Origin: Lysinibacillus alkalisoli
GTDB taxonomy: Bacteria > Bacillota > Bacilli > Bacillales_A > Planococcaceae
Length of the DNA stretch: 64,000 nucleotides
Direction of reading: 5' to 3'
NCBI RefSeq assembly: GCF_014643595.1
Contig: NZ_BMJT01000001.1
Location: 248,001 to 312,000 of the forward strand
Part shown: positions 8,894-17,118 of the stretch, piece after piece
Position numbering within the stretch: the first letter of the stretch is position 1
Layout: each line of letters opens with the position of its first letter
Notes under the pieces: generated by a model
What the model was told of the DNA's origin: nothing
Seen by the model: only the letters and a program-made list of their open reading frames with translations
Database searches by the model: none
Made by a program: the position numbers and the translations under genes

Positions 8894-10806
8894 TTCAGTT
8901 AGAGAAAGAACTATATACACTTAAAGAAGTCGCTCAATTAGTAAATAAATCTACAGATGCTATACGGAATGCTATTTATCCAAAAAATTCAACAGTTAAG
9001 TTGAATGTTATTAGAAAGGACAGAAGAGTTTTTATTGAAAAAAAAGAAGTGGAACGTTATATAAAATATTTAGAAGGTTTATACGAGTTAGTTGAAGTAG
9101 ATAGTGAATATGCAATGAATAAACTATATGCCGATATAACAGAAATCCCTAAATTAAAACAAACACAGGAATTATTTTTTGGTTATAGTCGTATTTGTTT
9201 TAGTAAAATGACTGGTTCAAATGCTTATAAAACAGGTACAATTGGCCAATTTATAAATTTTTATAATAAATTAGTTACAGTTCTTGAAGATGATATTTTC
9301 AAGCTTAGTCCAGATAAAATTAATGATTTATTTTTAAAAGAAGATTTCTTGAAAACTAAAGAAAGATTACTTTTCACAAGATTTATAAACTATGCATTCG
9401 AACAGAAAAAAATTCCCTTAAAAAATAAGTTACTCGCTGTTCAAAAAAATACTAGGTCTGAAAAAGAGATATATTCACTTGAAATGTTTAATCAAATTTA
9501 TAGACATGTTCAAAACATTGAACTTCATTTGCAGCATAGTATTAACAATCGAAACTATGCAAATATGTGGGTTTATACGACCTTACTCTGTTGCGATTTT
9601 ATCAGAGGAAGCGATTTGATTTTAAACACGCCAATAGTAAATTTAAAAGATTTAGAAATTGAATATGAAGAATTGCAACGTGAGAATTTCGCTTTAACAG
9701 ATACGCAAATTCAGCATGTTATCAAACAAATATACTTTTCTTTTAGAAATAAAAGAGCATCTAAAACTGGTGAAATATTAACATTTTTAATACCAGCAAG
9801 CCTTGAAAAACCATTAGCCTATGCAATGGTCTGCTCTGAATATTTACGAAAAGAAGACGAGTTACAACTTGATACGTTTATTGAAGGTAAATATAGAAAA
9901 GTACGCACTCAGGGGTATATTACACACTTGAAATTTTTCAGTAATTATGAACAATTTATTGATTTTAAATTTAGTAGTCTAATTATGAACCGTTCTATAG
10001 CAACTTATTTATACGGTTCGGTTACTGAAGATAGTGCATATGATTCTGAATTAGCTCTTATATTAACGCAAACAGCACGCTCTCATAAAAGTGAAGATAG
10101 TACAAAAAATTATATTCAAATGATGAGTAAAGATGGCTCACTAGAAAGAGTGTCAAATAATCTTTTTAGAAGAGGACATTTTGGGTGGCTTTATGATCAA
10201 TTACTAAAATTTATCCTTTCTGATGACTATAAAAATAAAGTTCTAGAAACGAGAACCATTGAAATTGAAAAACTAAAGGAATCTTTTTCACTTAAAGAAG
10301 TAGAATCTTTGGCTGCATATGCACTCAATTATTTAGAACCGCATACTATTAATCAAGAGATTTCTATAACCAATGTGATGAACTCAATTTACGAAAAAAG
10401 GATAAAAGTTATCCATAAAGTGATGCAACTGAAACAAGAAGAGATAAGTACTTTATTTGAACAGCTAGCCACGCATTCAATGCCTTCAAAGATTGAACAT
10501 GCTCAGTGCTTAATTGCGCCAAATTGCGAGTACCCAGCATTAACAAATTGTATGTACTGTGAATATGTATTACCACAAAATTTAATATTGATACAGTTAA
10601 ATCAAGAATTATTAAGGCTATTAGAAACGATAAATACTACTGAAAATCTAAATATATTAAAAAGAGAAAATCGATTCCTGTTACATTGTTTCTTGATTTT
10701 AAGCGAAGCTAATAAAAATTTCGGAAAAGAGCACGTTAAAGCTTATGTAGAAATAGACAGAATAAAATCTCTTATCACTGAAAATACAAATAAAATTGAG
10801 ATTTAG
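8890..10806 (+). CDS. Tyrosine recombinase 2 of the element (TnpB-like, N-terminal HTH)
   Basis: A 638-residue recombinase, close in length to TnpB of Tn554. Residues 8-60 (YTLKEVAQLVNKSTDAIRNAI) form an excisionase/MerR-like helix-turn-helix. The catalytic region has Arg239 (DFIRGSDL), a second Arg in a degenerate box II (MNRSIATYL, where the usual His is absent), His399 (RSHKSED) and Tyr408 (TKNYIQ). Near the C-terminus CLIAPNCEY...CMYCEY could bind zinc. The degenerate box II suggests a weaker or structural role beside recombinase 1. It overlaps the upstream gene by 4 bp; the third recombinase follows after a short gap. Confidence 0.85.
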   Translation: MIQLEKELYTLKEVAQLVNKSTDAIRNAIYPKNSTVKLNVIRKDRRVFIEKKEVERYIKYLEGLYELVEVDSEYAMNKLYADITEIPKLKQTQELFFGYSRICFSKMTGSNAYKTGTIGQFINFYNKLVTVLEDDIFKLSPDKINDLFLKEDFLKTKERLLFTRFINYAFEQKKIPLKNKLLAVQKNTRSEKEIYSLEMFNQIYRHVQNIELHLQHSINNRNYANMWVYTTLLCCDFIRGSDLILNTPIVNLKDLEIEYEELQRENFALTDTQIQHVIKQIYFSFRNKRASKTGEILTFLIPASLEKPLAYAMVCSEYLRKEDELQLDTFIEGKYRKVRTQGYITHLKFFSNYEQFIDFKFSSLIMNRSIATYLYGSVTEDSAYDSELALILTQTARSHKSEDSTKNYIQMMSKDGSLERVSNNLFRRGHFGWLYDQLLKFILSDDYKNKVLETRTIEIEKLKESFSLKEVESLAAYALNYLEPHTINQEISITNVMNSIYEKRIKVIHKVMQLKQEEISTLFEQLATHSMPSKIEHAQCLIAPNCEYPALTNCMYCEYVLPQNLILIQLNQELLRLLETINTTENLNILKRENRFLLHCFLILSEANKNFGKEHVKAYVEIDRIKSLITENTNKIEI

Positions 10807-10816
10807 GGAGATTAAA

Positions 10817-12451
10817 ATGGAGATAAGAAAAACATTAAATGAATCTGAGTTCACAAAAATAGAATCGATTAGCCAAGTTTATCAAAATGACTATACTCTG
10901 AAAGATTATCAAAAAATTTTCGATGATTTATTTGATATTAATAAAATTCGTAATTGTTCTTTTACAGACCCTATTTGGTATATTTTCGACCCACTTTCGC
11001 AATTAGATTTACATATGCGATTCAATTTAATTAGTTATCCTGATATTAATTTGCATTTGAGATTCTATACGTTGCTCAGAATTTCTTCAGGCAAAGCTGC
11101 TAAAACTGTATATGATGAATTAGCATCTCTAAGAAAAGTAATTTTGTACTCTAACGGATTTCAAAATGTTGAAAAACTAAAAGAATTCTTCATAGAAAGT
11201 ATAAACAACTATAAATATCTAGGAAATCATTTAATCATGGTAACTAAAATATTTATCGATTTCTACAGATGCGAGAACTATCAAGAAATCTTAGATTTAT
11301 GCGAGAGTATGCCTAATTATAAAAAATCGATTAGAGAGCTTCCAAACTTCCAAGATGTTTTAGCGTTAGATGATATTATCAATAATTATTTCAAAAATAG
11401 CCATCTCAAAGAAAACATTACCTATCTGCCAATTTTAATTTGGTGGTTACTTACAAATATTTTACCTATGCGACCAAGTGAGTTTTTAAAGCTTAAGAAG
11501 GACTGCTTAATTAAGGATGAAAAAAATCAAAAGTTCCATATTTCTGTTCCTCGTATTAAAAATTTGAATAGTGAACTTAATAACTCCCTTCACTATGATT
11601 TAATTACAATTGATGAAGCGACTTATAAATTATTAATGTCTGCAAAAAATCAAATTAATCATTTTTTCCCAGATAATGAATACTTATTTCCTTCGGGCAT
11701 CTTCAATATTAATGCAAAAAATAGTGGTACTAAGAAAAATTCAATATTAAATTTAAGAGATTTCAATGATTTAAAGGATAGGTTTTATAAAGAGATTGTT
11801 GAGGGGAAATACCAAAAATACGATTTAGAACGAGTTAAAGCTGGCGATACTCGCCACTTTGCAATTATTAATATGTGTTTACAAGGCTTTAGTATGCATA
11901 ATATAGCTACTTTAGCTGGTCATACAGAGTTAAGAATTACGCAAAGTTACTTTAGTCATACAAAATCATTTGTTCAATCGTATGTATACAAATTAACTCA
12001 ATTAAAACTCGAAAGCGATATTAGTCATAGAATGGATACCGCTATTATTGGGTGGAAAAAATATCTGGTTCATAAGTCTTCTTTAGAGAAAAAGAATGTA
12101 AATAAAAATCATGTCGGCAAAATTCAATATGGCTTTTGCATGGAACTTAAAGAAAACTTCCCTAATACATGCATTGAGTTTTGCGAATTTTGTCCTAAAT
12201 ACATTTTCGCACCAAGTGTAAATGAAAGTGAGGAAGCAATCAAGTGGCTCTCTTATCAATCTGAAGAATTAGATAAAAAAATTGATGAGGTACTGGCACT
12301 TTTAAAAAGTTTAATCTCGTTACCTCAAAGGTATGGTAATGATTTGAATATAGTAGAGCGTAAAACGGCTGCTCGCAAGCTACAGCAGTTTATAGAACTA
12401 AAATCGAGCGTAAACTCTCAAATTGAAGGAGTATTAAATGGACGGAATTAA
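10817..12451 (+). CDS. Tyrosine recombinase 3 of the element
   Basis: A 544-residue recombinase. The ATG at 10817 is chosen because TAGGGAGAT precedes it; an earlier start at 10796 in the same frame lacks a site. The catalytic region shows Arg219 (LPMRPSEF), Arg346 (GDTRHFAI, with Gly in place of the first His), LAGHTEL and Tyr in QSYFSH. A cysteine cluster (FCMEL...CIEFCEFCPKY) follows, as in recombinase 2. Tn554 has only two large recombinases, so this third one sets the element apart. It resembles the recombinase-in-trio arrangement (RIT elements) known from other bacteria. The gene overlaps the accessory gene after it by 14 bp. Confidence 0.85.
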   Translation: MEIRKTLNESEFTKIESISQVYQNDYTLKDYQKIFDDLFDINKIRNCSFTDPIWYIFDPLSQLDLHMRFNLISYPDINLHLRFYTLLRISSGKAAKTVYDELASLRKVILYSNGFQNVEKLKEFFIESINNYKYLGNHLIMVTKIFIDFYRCENYQEILDLCESMPNYKKSIRELPNFQDVLALDDIINNYFKNSHLKENITYLPILIWWLLTNILPMRPSEFLKLKKDCLIKDEKNQKFHISVPRIKNLNSELNNSLHYDLITIDEATYKLLMSAKNQINHFFPDNEYLFPSGIFNINAKNSGTKKNSILNLRDFNDLKDRFYKEIVEGKYQKYDLERVKAGDTRHFAIINMCLQGFSMHNIATLAGHTELRITQSYFSHTKSFVQSYVYKLTQLKLESDISHRMDTAIIGWKKYLVHKSSLEKKNVNKNHVGKIQYGFCMELKENFPNTCIEFCEFCPKYIFAPSVNESEEAIKWLSYQSEELDKKIDEVLALLKSLISLPQRYGNDLNIVERKTAARKLQQFIELKSSVNSQIEGVLNGRN

Positions 12452-13121
12452 ACGAGGGAAGCCACAGCAATGGACAGATGAACAGCTAAAGGAAATCGCA
12501 TTAGAAGTAAAGTACAAGTCACCTAATGGTAAACTTACTGCTTTGTATCTAGAAAAGGAAACTGGTATTGGTCGGAATACATGGAGCCGACGAATGAAAG
12601 ATTTTATTAATCAATTGAACGCACCTGTACATGTTCCTTCTCTTAAAGAAGGCGGCATTATTACAATTCTAACTGTGGATGAGTTATTTGAAAACTATGG
12701 TGACAATATAATTGAATTGAAAAATGAAATCGCGAAACTACTTAACATCATTAACGATTTATACAAAGATGTAAAACAAGTGGAAACACTTAAAGCAAAT
12801 AAAACAAAACTTCAAACGGAGCTTGATATTACTAAAGAAAAACTAAAGCAATCCAATGAACAAAAAGTACATTTTGAAACTCTATATAATCAAATTGTTG
12901 CAGAAAGTTATTTTCCGCATTTATATGGGCGCTCGGAAAATTTGCGAGCAGCTAATGTTAAATCAAAAATTATTCCGCTGCCTCAAAATCCAGATGAGAT
13001 TTTAAATTTTACTGAGCCCTTAAAAACCTATAATGATACTATCGAGAAAAGTAACATGAAGGAAAATGAAAGTAATGATGTCATAAAAAAATTAAACAGT
13101 AGATTTGATTTAAACTTATAG
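12438..13121 (+). CDS. Element accessory protein: N-terminal HTH plus coiled coil (TnpC/DUF6262-like)
   Basis: A 227-residue protein translationally coupled to recombinase 3 (GAAGGAG before an ATG that overlaps it). Residues 10-60 are basic with a helix-turn-helix-like stretch (YLEKETGIGRNTWSRRM); residues about 95-165 (LKNEIAKLLNIINDL...) are a predicted coiled coil; the C-terminus is Asn-rich. Small coiled-coil DNA-binding proteins of this kind, DUF6262 among them, sit next to recombinase pairs or trios, and Tn554 has TnpC in this place. A role in directing or stimulating transposition is inferred from position; the family match is not certain. Confidence 0.65.
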   Translation: MDGIKRGKPQQWTDEQLKEIALEVKYKSPNGKLTALYLEKETGIGRNTWSRRMKDFINQLNAPVHVPSLKEGGIITILTVDELFENYGDNIIELKNEIAKLLNIINDLYKDVKQVETLKANKTKLQTELDITKEKLKQSNEQKVHFETLYNQIVAESYFPHLYGRSENLRAANVKSKIIPLPQNPDEILNFTEPLKTYNDTIEKSNMKENESNDVIKKLNSRFDLNL

Positions 13122-13270
13122 GTGAATCGCCATATTACCGCAAATTAATACGCTAAAGAATATACAATATTTTATGCATAGTGTAAAACAGACTAAATAA
13201 GTGAAAATGTTGCTATTTCAGCGGTTAGAACGCTTGTATAAAAATCTATATAGAGTATGTTCTAACATAA

Positions 13271-13306
13271 AAGCCACAAGCGCTGATATAACAGTATTTG
13301 TGGCTT
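13271..13306 (+). terminator. Hairpin after the recombinase operon
   Basis: AAGCCACAA (13271-13279) pairs with TTGTGGCTT (13298-13306). No clear T-run follows, so it may be a weak terminator or an mRNA-stabilising stem. Confidence 0.4.
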
Positions 13307-13369
13307 ATAAGTACATTTCCAAACTTTCATTTGGGAACGTTTATTTGAATGCTTATGTATTTACTTATA

Positions 13370-13408
13370 TTGACAAAATAAACTATATGTAATAAAATAC
13401 TTACATAT
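13370..13408 (+). promoter_or_regulatory. Promoter and palindromic operator of the ArsR-type gene
   Basis: TTGACA (13370-13375), a 17-bp spacer and TAAAAT (13393-13398) form a good sigma-A promoter. A perfect inverted repeat ATATGTAA (13385-13392), 8-bp spacer, TTACATAT (13401-13408) flanks the -10 and reaches into the start codon. This fits autorepression by the ArsR protein. The expected transcription start is within a few bases of the ATG at 13407. Confidence 0.75.
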
Positions 13409-13739
13409 GAAACATATTAATAATGGCGATGAATTACTTTTGTTTTTGGAAGCTTTGTCTAATCCTCATCGATTAAGAATTATTAGCATTTTGTCTAATG
13501 GTAAACAATACGTTAGTCAACTTGCTAGAGAGCTTGGTATGAGCAGACCACTTTTATATTTACATTTACAGAAGCTTGAAGATGCGAATCTTGTTTCAAG
13601 CGATATGGAATTATTAGAGAGTGGGAAAGCTGCGAAATACTATATGCTAAATTCCTTTGATTTGCAGCTTAATGAGGAACTTATTTCGAAGTTAGAACCA
13701 ACACTTACTCTTAAAAAAAATAAAAAGATGGAGGATTAA
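13407..13739 (+). CDS. ArsR-family winged-helix transcriptional regulator
   Basis: A 110-residue single-domain regulator. LEALSNPHRLRIISIL, then QLARELGMSRPLLYLHLQKLEDANLV, are the recognition-helix and wing regions typical of ArsR/SmtB proteins; residues 12-85 cover the domain. No metal-binding cysteine is present, so a metal sensor of the classic ArsR type is unlikely. No ribosome-binding site precedes the ATG, and the promoter places the mRNA start almost on it, so the gene may be leaderless. The small membrane protein gene follows after 4 bp. The palindrome over its promoter suggests that it represses itself. Confidence 0.85.
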   Translation: MKHINNGDELLLFLEALSNPHRLRIISILSNGKQYVSQLARELGMSRPLLYLHLQKLEDANLVSSDMELLESGKAAKYYMLNSFDLQLNEELISKLEPTLTLKKNKKMED

Positions 13740-13743
13740 ATCA

Positions 13744-13986
13744 ATGTCTAATGGTGCTACAATTGTAAATATAGGAGATGTAGTGGCAACAATCATTATG
13801 TTAGGATCTATGGTAATTCCAATTATTTTAGTAATTTTATTTTACAGAGCTTATAAGAAAAATGCGAAACGTTCAGAGGAACGATTAAATATTGAAAAGC
13901 AGCAGACCTTTAATTTGCAAAAACAAGTAGATGAATTAAATGACCGTGTAGGTAAAATTGAAAAATTATTAAAAGAAGTAGATTGA
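13744..13986 (+). CDS. Small membrane protein with C-terminal coiled coil, co-transcribed with the ArsR-type gene
   Basis: An 80-residue protein. Residues about 11-36 form one transmembrane helix (VVATIIMLGSMVIPIILVIL), followed by a basic stretch and a short coiled coil (QKQVDELNDRVGKIEKLLKEV). It resembles DUF4083-type small Bacillus proteins in layout. The pair of wHTH regulator plus one-pass membrane protein recurs in Firmicutes, where the membrane protein may sequester the regulator; that role is inference here. A good terminator follows. Confidence 0.7.
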   Translation: MSNGATIVNIGDVVATIIMLGSMVIPIILVILFYRAYKKNAKRSEERLNIEKQQTFNLQKQVDELNDRVGKIEKLLKEVD

Positions 13987-13994
13987 TAGTCAAG

Positions 13995-14036
13995 AAAAGC
14001 CTTTATTCACAAATGATTGGATAAAGGCTTTTAATA
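13995..14036 (+). terminator. Terminator of the ArsR/membrane-protein unit
   Basis: Perfect 12-bp arms AAAAGCCTTTAT (13995-14006) and ATAAAGGCTTTT (14021-14032). Confidence 0.8.
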
Positions 14037-14132
14037 TCCCCAAAGTGCTGTTTGGGAAGGTTATCTGTTTTGTATTGTAAATCCAAATAAATCGAATAAA
14101 ATCACCTATAGCCATAATAAATTTTTAATTTA

Positions 14133-14178
14133 AAATAACCAACAAAATGTTCTATTTATATTGTTGGTTATTTTTTTC
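14133..14178. terminator. Bidirectional hairpin over the 3' end of the XRE gene
   Basis: AAATAACCAACAA (14133-14145) and TTGTTGGTTATTT (14161-14173) form a 13-bp stem with T-rich tails on both strands. The second arm lies inside the last codons of the XRE gene. Confidence 0.65.
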
Positions 14179-14397
14179 TATTTCCAACTCGACCTCTTTA
14201 ATAAATATATTCGGTTCAATTTTCAATACCGCACAAATTGTAAAAATCGTCGTCAAACTAGGCTGCCGCTCTGCTCTCTCTAACATCCCAATATAAGTTC
14301 TGTCTAAATCACACTGCAAAGCCAGCTGTTCTTGGGAGAAGTTAGCTGCCTTCCTCTGCTTACGTAAAACGATTCCAAATGCTTTTGAAATTTCCAC
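14152..14397 (-). CDS. XRE/Cro-type HTH transcriptional regulator
   Basis: An 81-residue protein made almost wholly of one HTH_3 domain: FGIVLRKQRKAANFSQEQLALQCDLDRTYIGMLERAERQPSLTTIFTICAVL reads as the five-helix XRE fold. The GTG start at 14397 is preferred because AGAGGTGAT sits just before it. The frame also stays open to a TTG at 14490, which would add 31 residues not typical of the family. It faces away from the OrfA-like gene that starts 122 bp further right. It probably regulates element genes, but no operator was identified. Confidence 0.8.
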   Translation of the reverse strand: MEISKAFGIVLRKQRKAANFSQEQLALQCDLDRTYIGMLERAERQPSLTTIFTICAVLKIEPNIFIKEVELEIEKNNQQYK

Positions 14398-14519
14398 GTC
14401 ATCACCTCTTAGTTTATTAACTAAGAAATGTGACACCTCATTCGACCGACTATAGTCATCAAAACTAACTGGTGATACAATATTATACAAATCTAAAAAT
14501 TCAATGGGAGCCTATTAAA

Positions 14520-14771
14520 ATGACTTATAAAAAATACGAAGATGATTTTAAAAGAAAAATTGTGAATTTATATTTAAGCGGACATTCTGTTGCGGATTTA
14601 TCTAATACGCATAAGATTTCTACTACAGCAATTTATAGTTGGATTAAAACTTATGGGAAAACGGAATCTACGAAGCACCAAACAAATCTTGAAATTTCTA
14701 AGGAAAACGAGCGTTTAAAAAAGGAAGTTTCAATTTTAAAACAAGCCATGACCATTCTCACTTCTAAGTAG
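14520..14771 (+). CDS. Orphan IS3-type OrfA (HTH_Tnp_1) protein
   Basis: An 83-residue protein. YEDDFKRKIVNLYLSGHSVADLSNTHKISTTAIYSWIKTYG is the HTH_Tnp_1 domain of IS3-family OrfA, followed by the leucine-zipper-like ENERLKKEVSILKQAM. OrfA proteins bind IS ends and are normally fused by frameshift to an OrfB with a DDE domain. No OrfB, no IS ends and no frameshift site are seen. It is therefore an IS remnant or a captured DNA-binding protein. GGGAG before the ATG suggests it is still translated. Confidence 0.75.
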   Translation: MTYKKYEDDFKRKIVNLYLSGHSVADLSNTHKISTTAIYSWIKTYGKTESTKHQTNLEISKENERLKKEVSILKQAMTILTSK

Positions 14772-14816
14772 GAGTAGCCAACATAATCTAATTCTTTACT
14801 TGTGGTATATTTAATA

Positions 14817-14828
14817 CTACATATGTAG
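14817..14828 (+). promoter_or_regulatory. Perfect palindrome before the element's topB
   Basis: CTACATATGTAG (14817-14828) lies just upstream of the AAAGGAG site of topB. It shares the ACATAT/ATATGT half with the ArsR operator at 13385-13408, so the same protein might bind here. Binding is not shown. Confidence 0.4.
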
Positions 14829-14846
14829 GTAAAGGAGCATGAAAAA

Positions 14847-17039
14847 ATGGCAAAAAGTTTAGTAATAGCCGAAAAACCATCCGTTGCACGCGATATTGCA
14901 AACGTATTGAAGTGTACGAAAAAAGGTAATGGTTTTTTAGAAGGTGACAAATATATCGTGACATGGGCTTTGGGACATCTTGTTACACTAGCAGATCCAG
15001 AAGCGTATGACGTAAAGTACAAAACGTGGAATTTAGAAGATTTACCGATGTTGCCTGAACGTATGAAATTAGTGGTAATGAAGCAAACAGGAAAACAATA
15101 TAATGCAGTGAAATCTCAGTTAACTCGTAACGATGTTAATGAAATAATCGTGGCTACGGACGCTGGGAGAGAAGGCGAATTAGTAGCACGTTGGATAATT
15201 GAAAAAGCCAACATCAAAAAGCCAATTAAACGTTTATGGATTTCTTCTGTAACAGATAAAGCAATTAAAGATGGCTTCGCGAATTTAAAGCCAGGTAAAA
15301 ACTATGACAACTTATATCAAGCTGCTGTCGCACGTAGTGAAGCTGATTGGTATATCGGCTTAAATGCAACACGTGCTCTTACAACACGTTTTAATGCACA
15401 ATTAAACTGTGGTCGTGTACAAACACCAGTTGTTGCAATGGTTGCTGCACGTGAAGATGAAATTAAGAACTTCAAACCTCAAACTTACTATGGTATCGAG
15501 GCAAAAACAAAAGACAATTTAAAGCTTACTTGGCAAGATACAAAAGGCAACAGCCGTAGTTTCGACAAAGAAAAAGTTGATACTATTGTTAAAAAATTAG
15601 GTAATAACAACGCAAAAGTTATTGAAGTAGAACGCAAACCTAAGAAGTCATTTGCACCAGGTCTTTACGATTTAACGGAGCTTCAACGCGATGCTAATAA
15701 AATCTTTGGTTATTCAGCAAAGGAAACGTTAAATATTATGCAAAAGCTTTATGAGCAGCATAAAGTATTAACGTACCCACGTACAGATTCTCGATTTATC
15801 TCAAGCGATATCGTAGCAACATTACCAGAACGCATTAAAGCGTGCGGAATTGGCGAATATCGCCCGTTTGCTAACAAGATAGTATCAAAACCTATAAAAG
15901 CAACTAAAGCGTTTGTAGACGATTCTAAGGTGTCTGATCACCATGCGATTATCCCGACAGAAGAGTACGTTAATTTTGCAAACTTTAATGATAAGGAACG
16001 AAAAATTTATGATTTAGTCGTAAAACGCTTCTTAGCAGTTTTATTCCCTGCCCATGAATACGAGCAGCTAACGTTACGTGCAAAAATTGGCGATGAAAAC
16101 TTCGTAGCTAAAGGGAAAACAATTACTGTACCAGGCTGGAAAGAAGTATATGAAAATCGCTTTGACGATGAAGAATCGAATGACGATTTAAAAGAACAAG
16201 TTTTCCCGAAAATTGAAAATGGTTCAACAATTGAAGTTCAGTTAATCGCTCAAACATCAGGCCAAACAAAGCCGCCAGCACGCTTTAACGAAGCGACATT
16301 GTTATCTGCTATGGAAAATCCAACAAAGTATTTAGAAACGAATGATAAGCAGTTAGCTGATACATTAAAATCAACTGGTGGATTAGGTACTGTAGCAACT
16401 CGTGCGGATATTATCGATAAATTATTTAATTCATTTATGATTGAGCAACGTGGTGGCAAAGATATCTACATCACTTCAAAAGGTCGCCAATTATTAGATT
16501 TAGTACCAGAAGAATTACGCTCACCAGCGACTACTGCTGAATGGGAACAAAAACTAGAGTTGATCGCAAAAGGTAAATTAAAGAAAGAAGTATTTATCAA
16601 CGAAATGAAGCAGCACACGAAAAAAATAGTTGCTGAAATCAAATCAAGTGATAAAAAATACAAGCATGATAACATCTCAACTAAATCATGCCCTGACTGC
16701 GGTAAACCGATGCTTGAGGTAAATGGCAAGAAAGGAAAAATGCTTGTCTGCCAAGATCGTGAATGTGGTCATAAGAAAAACGTAGCACGTGTAACAAATG
16801 CTCGTTGTCCTCAATGTAAAAAGAAATTAGAGCTACGCGGAGAAGGCGATGGTCAAATCTTTGTATGTAAATGCGGTCATCGTGAGAAGCTATCTGCATT
16901 TGAAGCTCGTCGTAAAAAAGAAGGCGGCGGTAAAGTAGATAAGCGAAGTGTACAGAAATATATGAAGCAGCAGGAGAAAGAAGCAGAACCATTAAATAAT
17001 CCATTTGCAGACTTATTAAAAGGAATTAAACTTGATTAA
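14847..17039 (+). CDS. topB: DNA topoisomerase III, intact copy carried by the element
   Basis: A complete 730-residue type IA topoisomerase. Toprim: Glu9 in VIAEKPSVA and Asp105/Glu109 in ATDAGREGEL; nucleophile Tyr310 in LTYPRTDSR; C-terminal zinc region CPDCGKP, CQDRECGH, CPQCKKK, CKCG. It aligns without gaps to the rejoined resident gene (also 730 codons) and is clearly more than 80 percent identical by eye, with many silent third-base changes, so it came from a related species and is not a duplication of the resident gene. Its base composition is nearer the chromosome than its neighbours. It follows AAAGGAG and ends before a convergent terminator. It should supply the topoisomerase III lost by the insertion. 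Confidence 0.95.
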   Translation: MAKSLVIAEKPSVARDIANVLKCTKKGNGFLEGDKYIVTWALGHLVTLADPEAYDVKYKTWNLEDLPMLPERMKLVVMKQTGKQYNAVKSQLTRNDVNEIIVATDAGREGELVARWIIEKANIKKPIKRLWISSVTDKAIKDGFANLKPGKNYDNLYQAAVARSEADWYIGLNATRALTTRFNAQLNCGRVQTPVVAMVAAREDEIKNFKPQTYYGIEAKTKDNLKLTWQDTKGNSRSFDKEKVDTIVKKLGNNNAKVIEVERKPKKSFAPGLYDLTELQRDANKIFGYSAKETLNIMQKLYEQHKVLTYPRTDSRFISSDIVATLPERIKACGIGEYRPFANKIVSKPIKATKAFVDDSKVSDHHAIIPTEEYVNFANFNDKERKIYDLVVKRFLAVLFPAHEYEQLTLRAKIGDENFVAKGKTITVPGWKEVYENRFDDEESNDDLKEQVFPKIENGSTIEVQLIAQTSGQTKPPARFNEATLLSAMENPTKYLETNDKQLADTLKSTGGLGTVATRADIIDKLFNSFMIEQRGGKDIYITSKGRQLLDLVPEELRSPATTAEWEQKLELIAKGKLKKEVFINEMKQHTKKIVAEIKSSDKKYKHDNISTKSCPDCGKPMLEVNGKKGKMLVCQDRECGHKKNVARVTNARCPQCKKKLELRGEGDGQIFVCKCGHREKLSAFEARRKKEGGGKVDKRSVQKYMKQQEKEAEPLNNPFADLLKGIKLD

Positions 17040-17059
17040 ATAGATTATTAAAAATCATT

Positions 17060-17103
17060 AAAGTACCGTATTAATTGTATTAATTCAATTAGTACGGTAC
17101 TTT
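17060..17103. terminator. Bidirectional terminator between topB and the TIR gene
   Basis: AAAGTACCGTA (17060-17070) and TACGGTACTTT (17093-17103) form a perfect 11-bp stem between convergent genes. Confidence 0.8.
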
Positions 17104-17118
17104 ATTAGAAATAAAATT

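Noticed and set aside
13201-13392. 63-codon frame before the ArsR-type gene
   Set aside because: It crosses a hairpin and the ArsR promoter, has no ribosome-binding site and no protein-like pattern.
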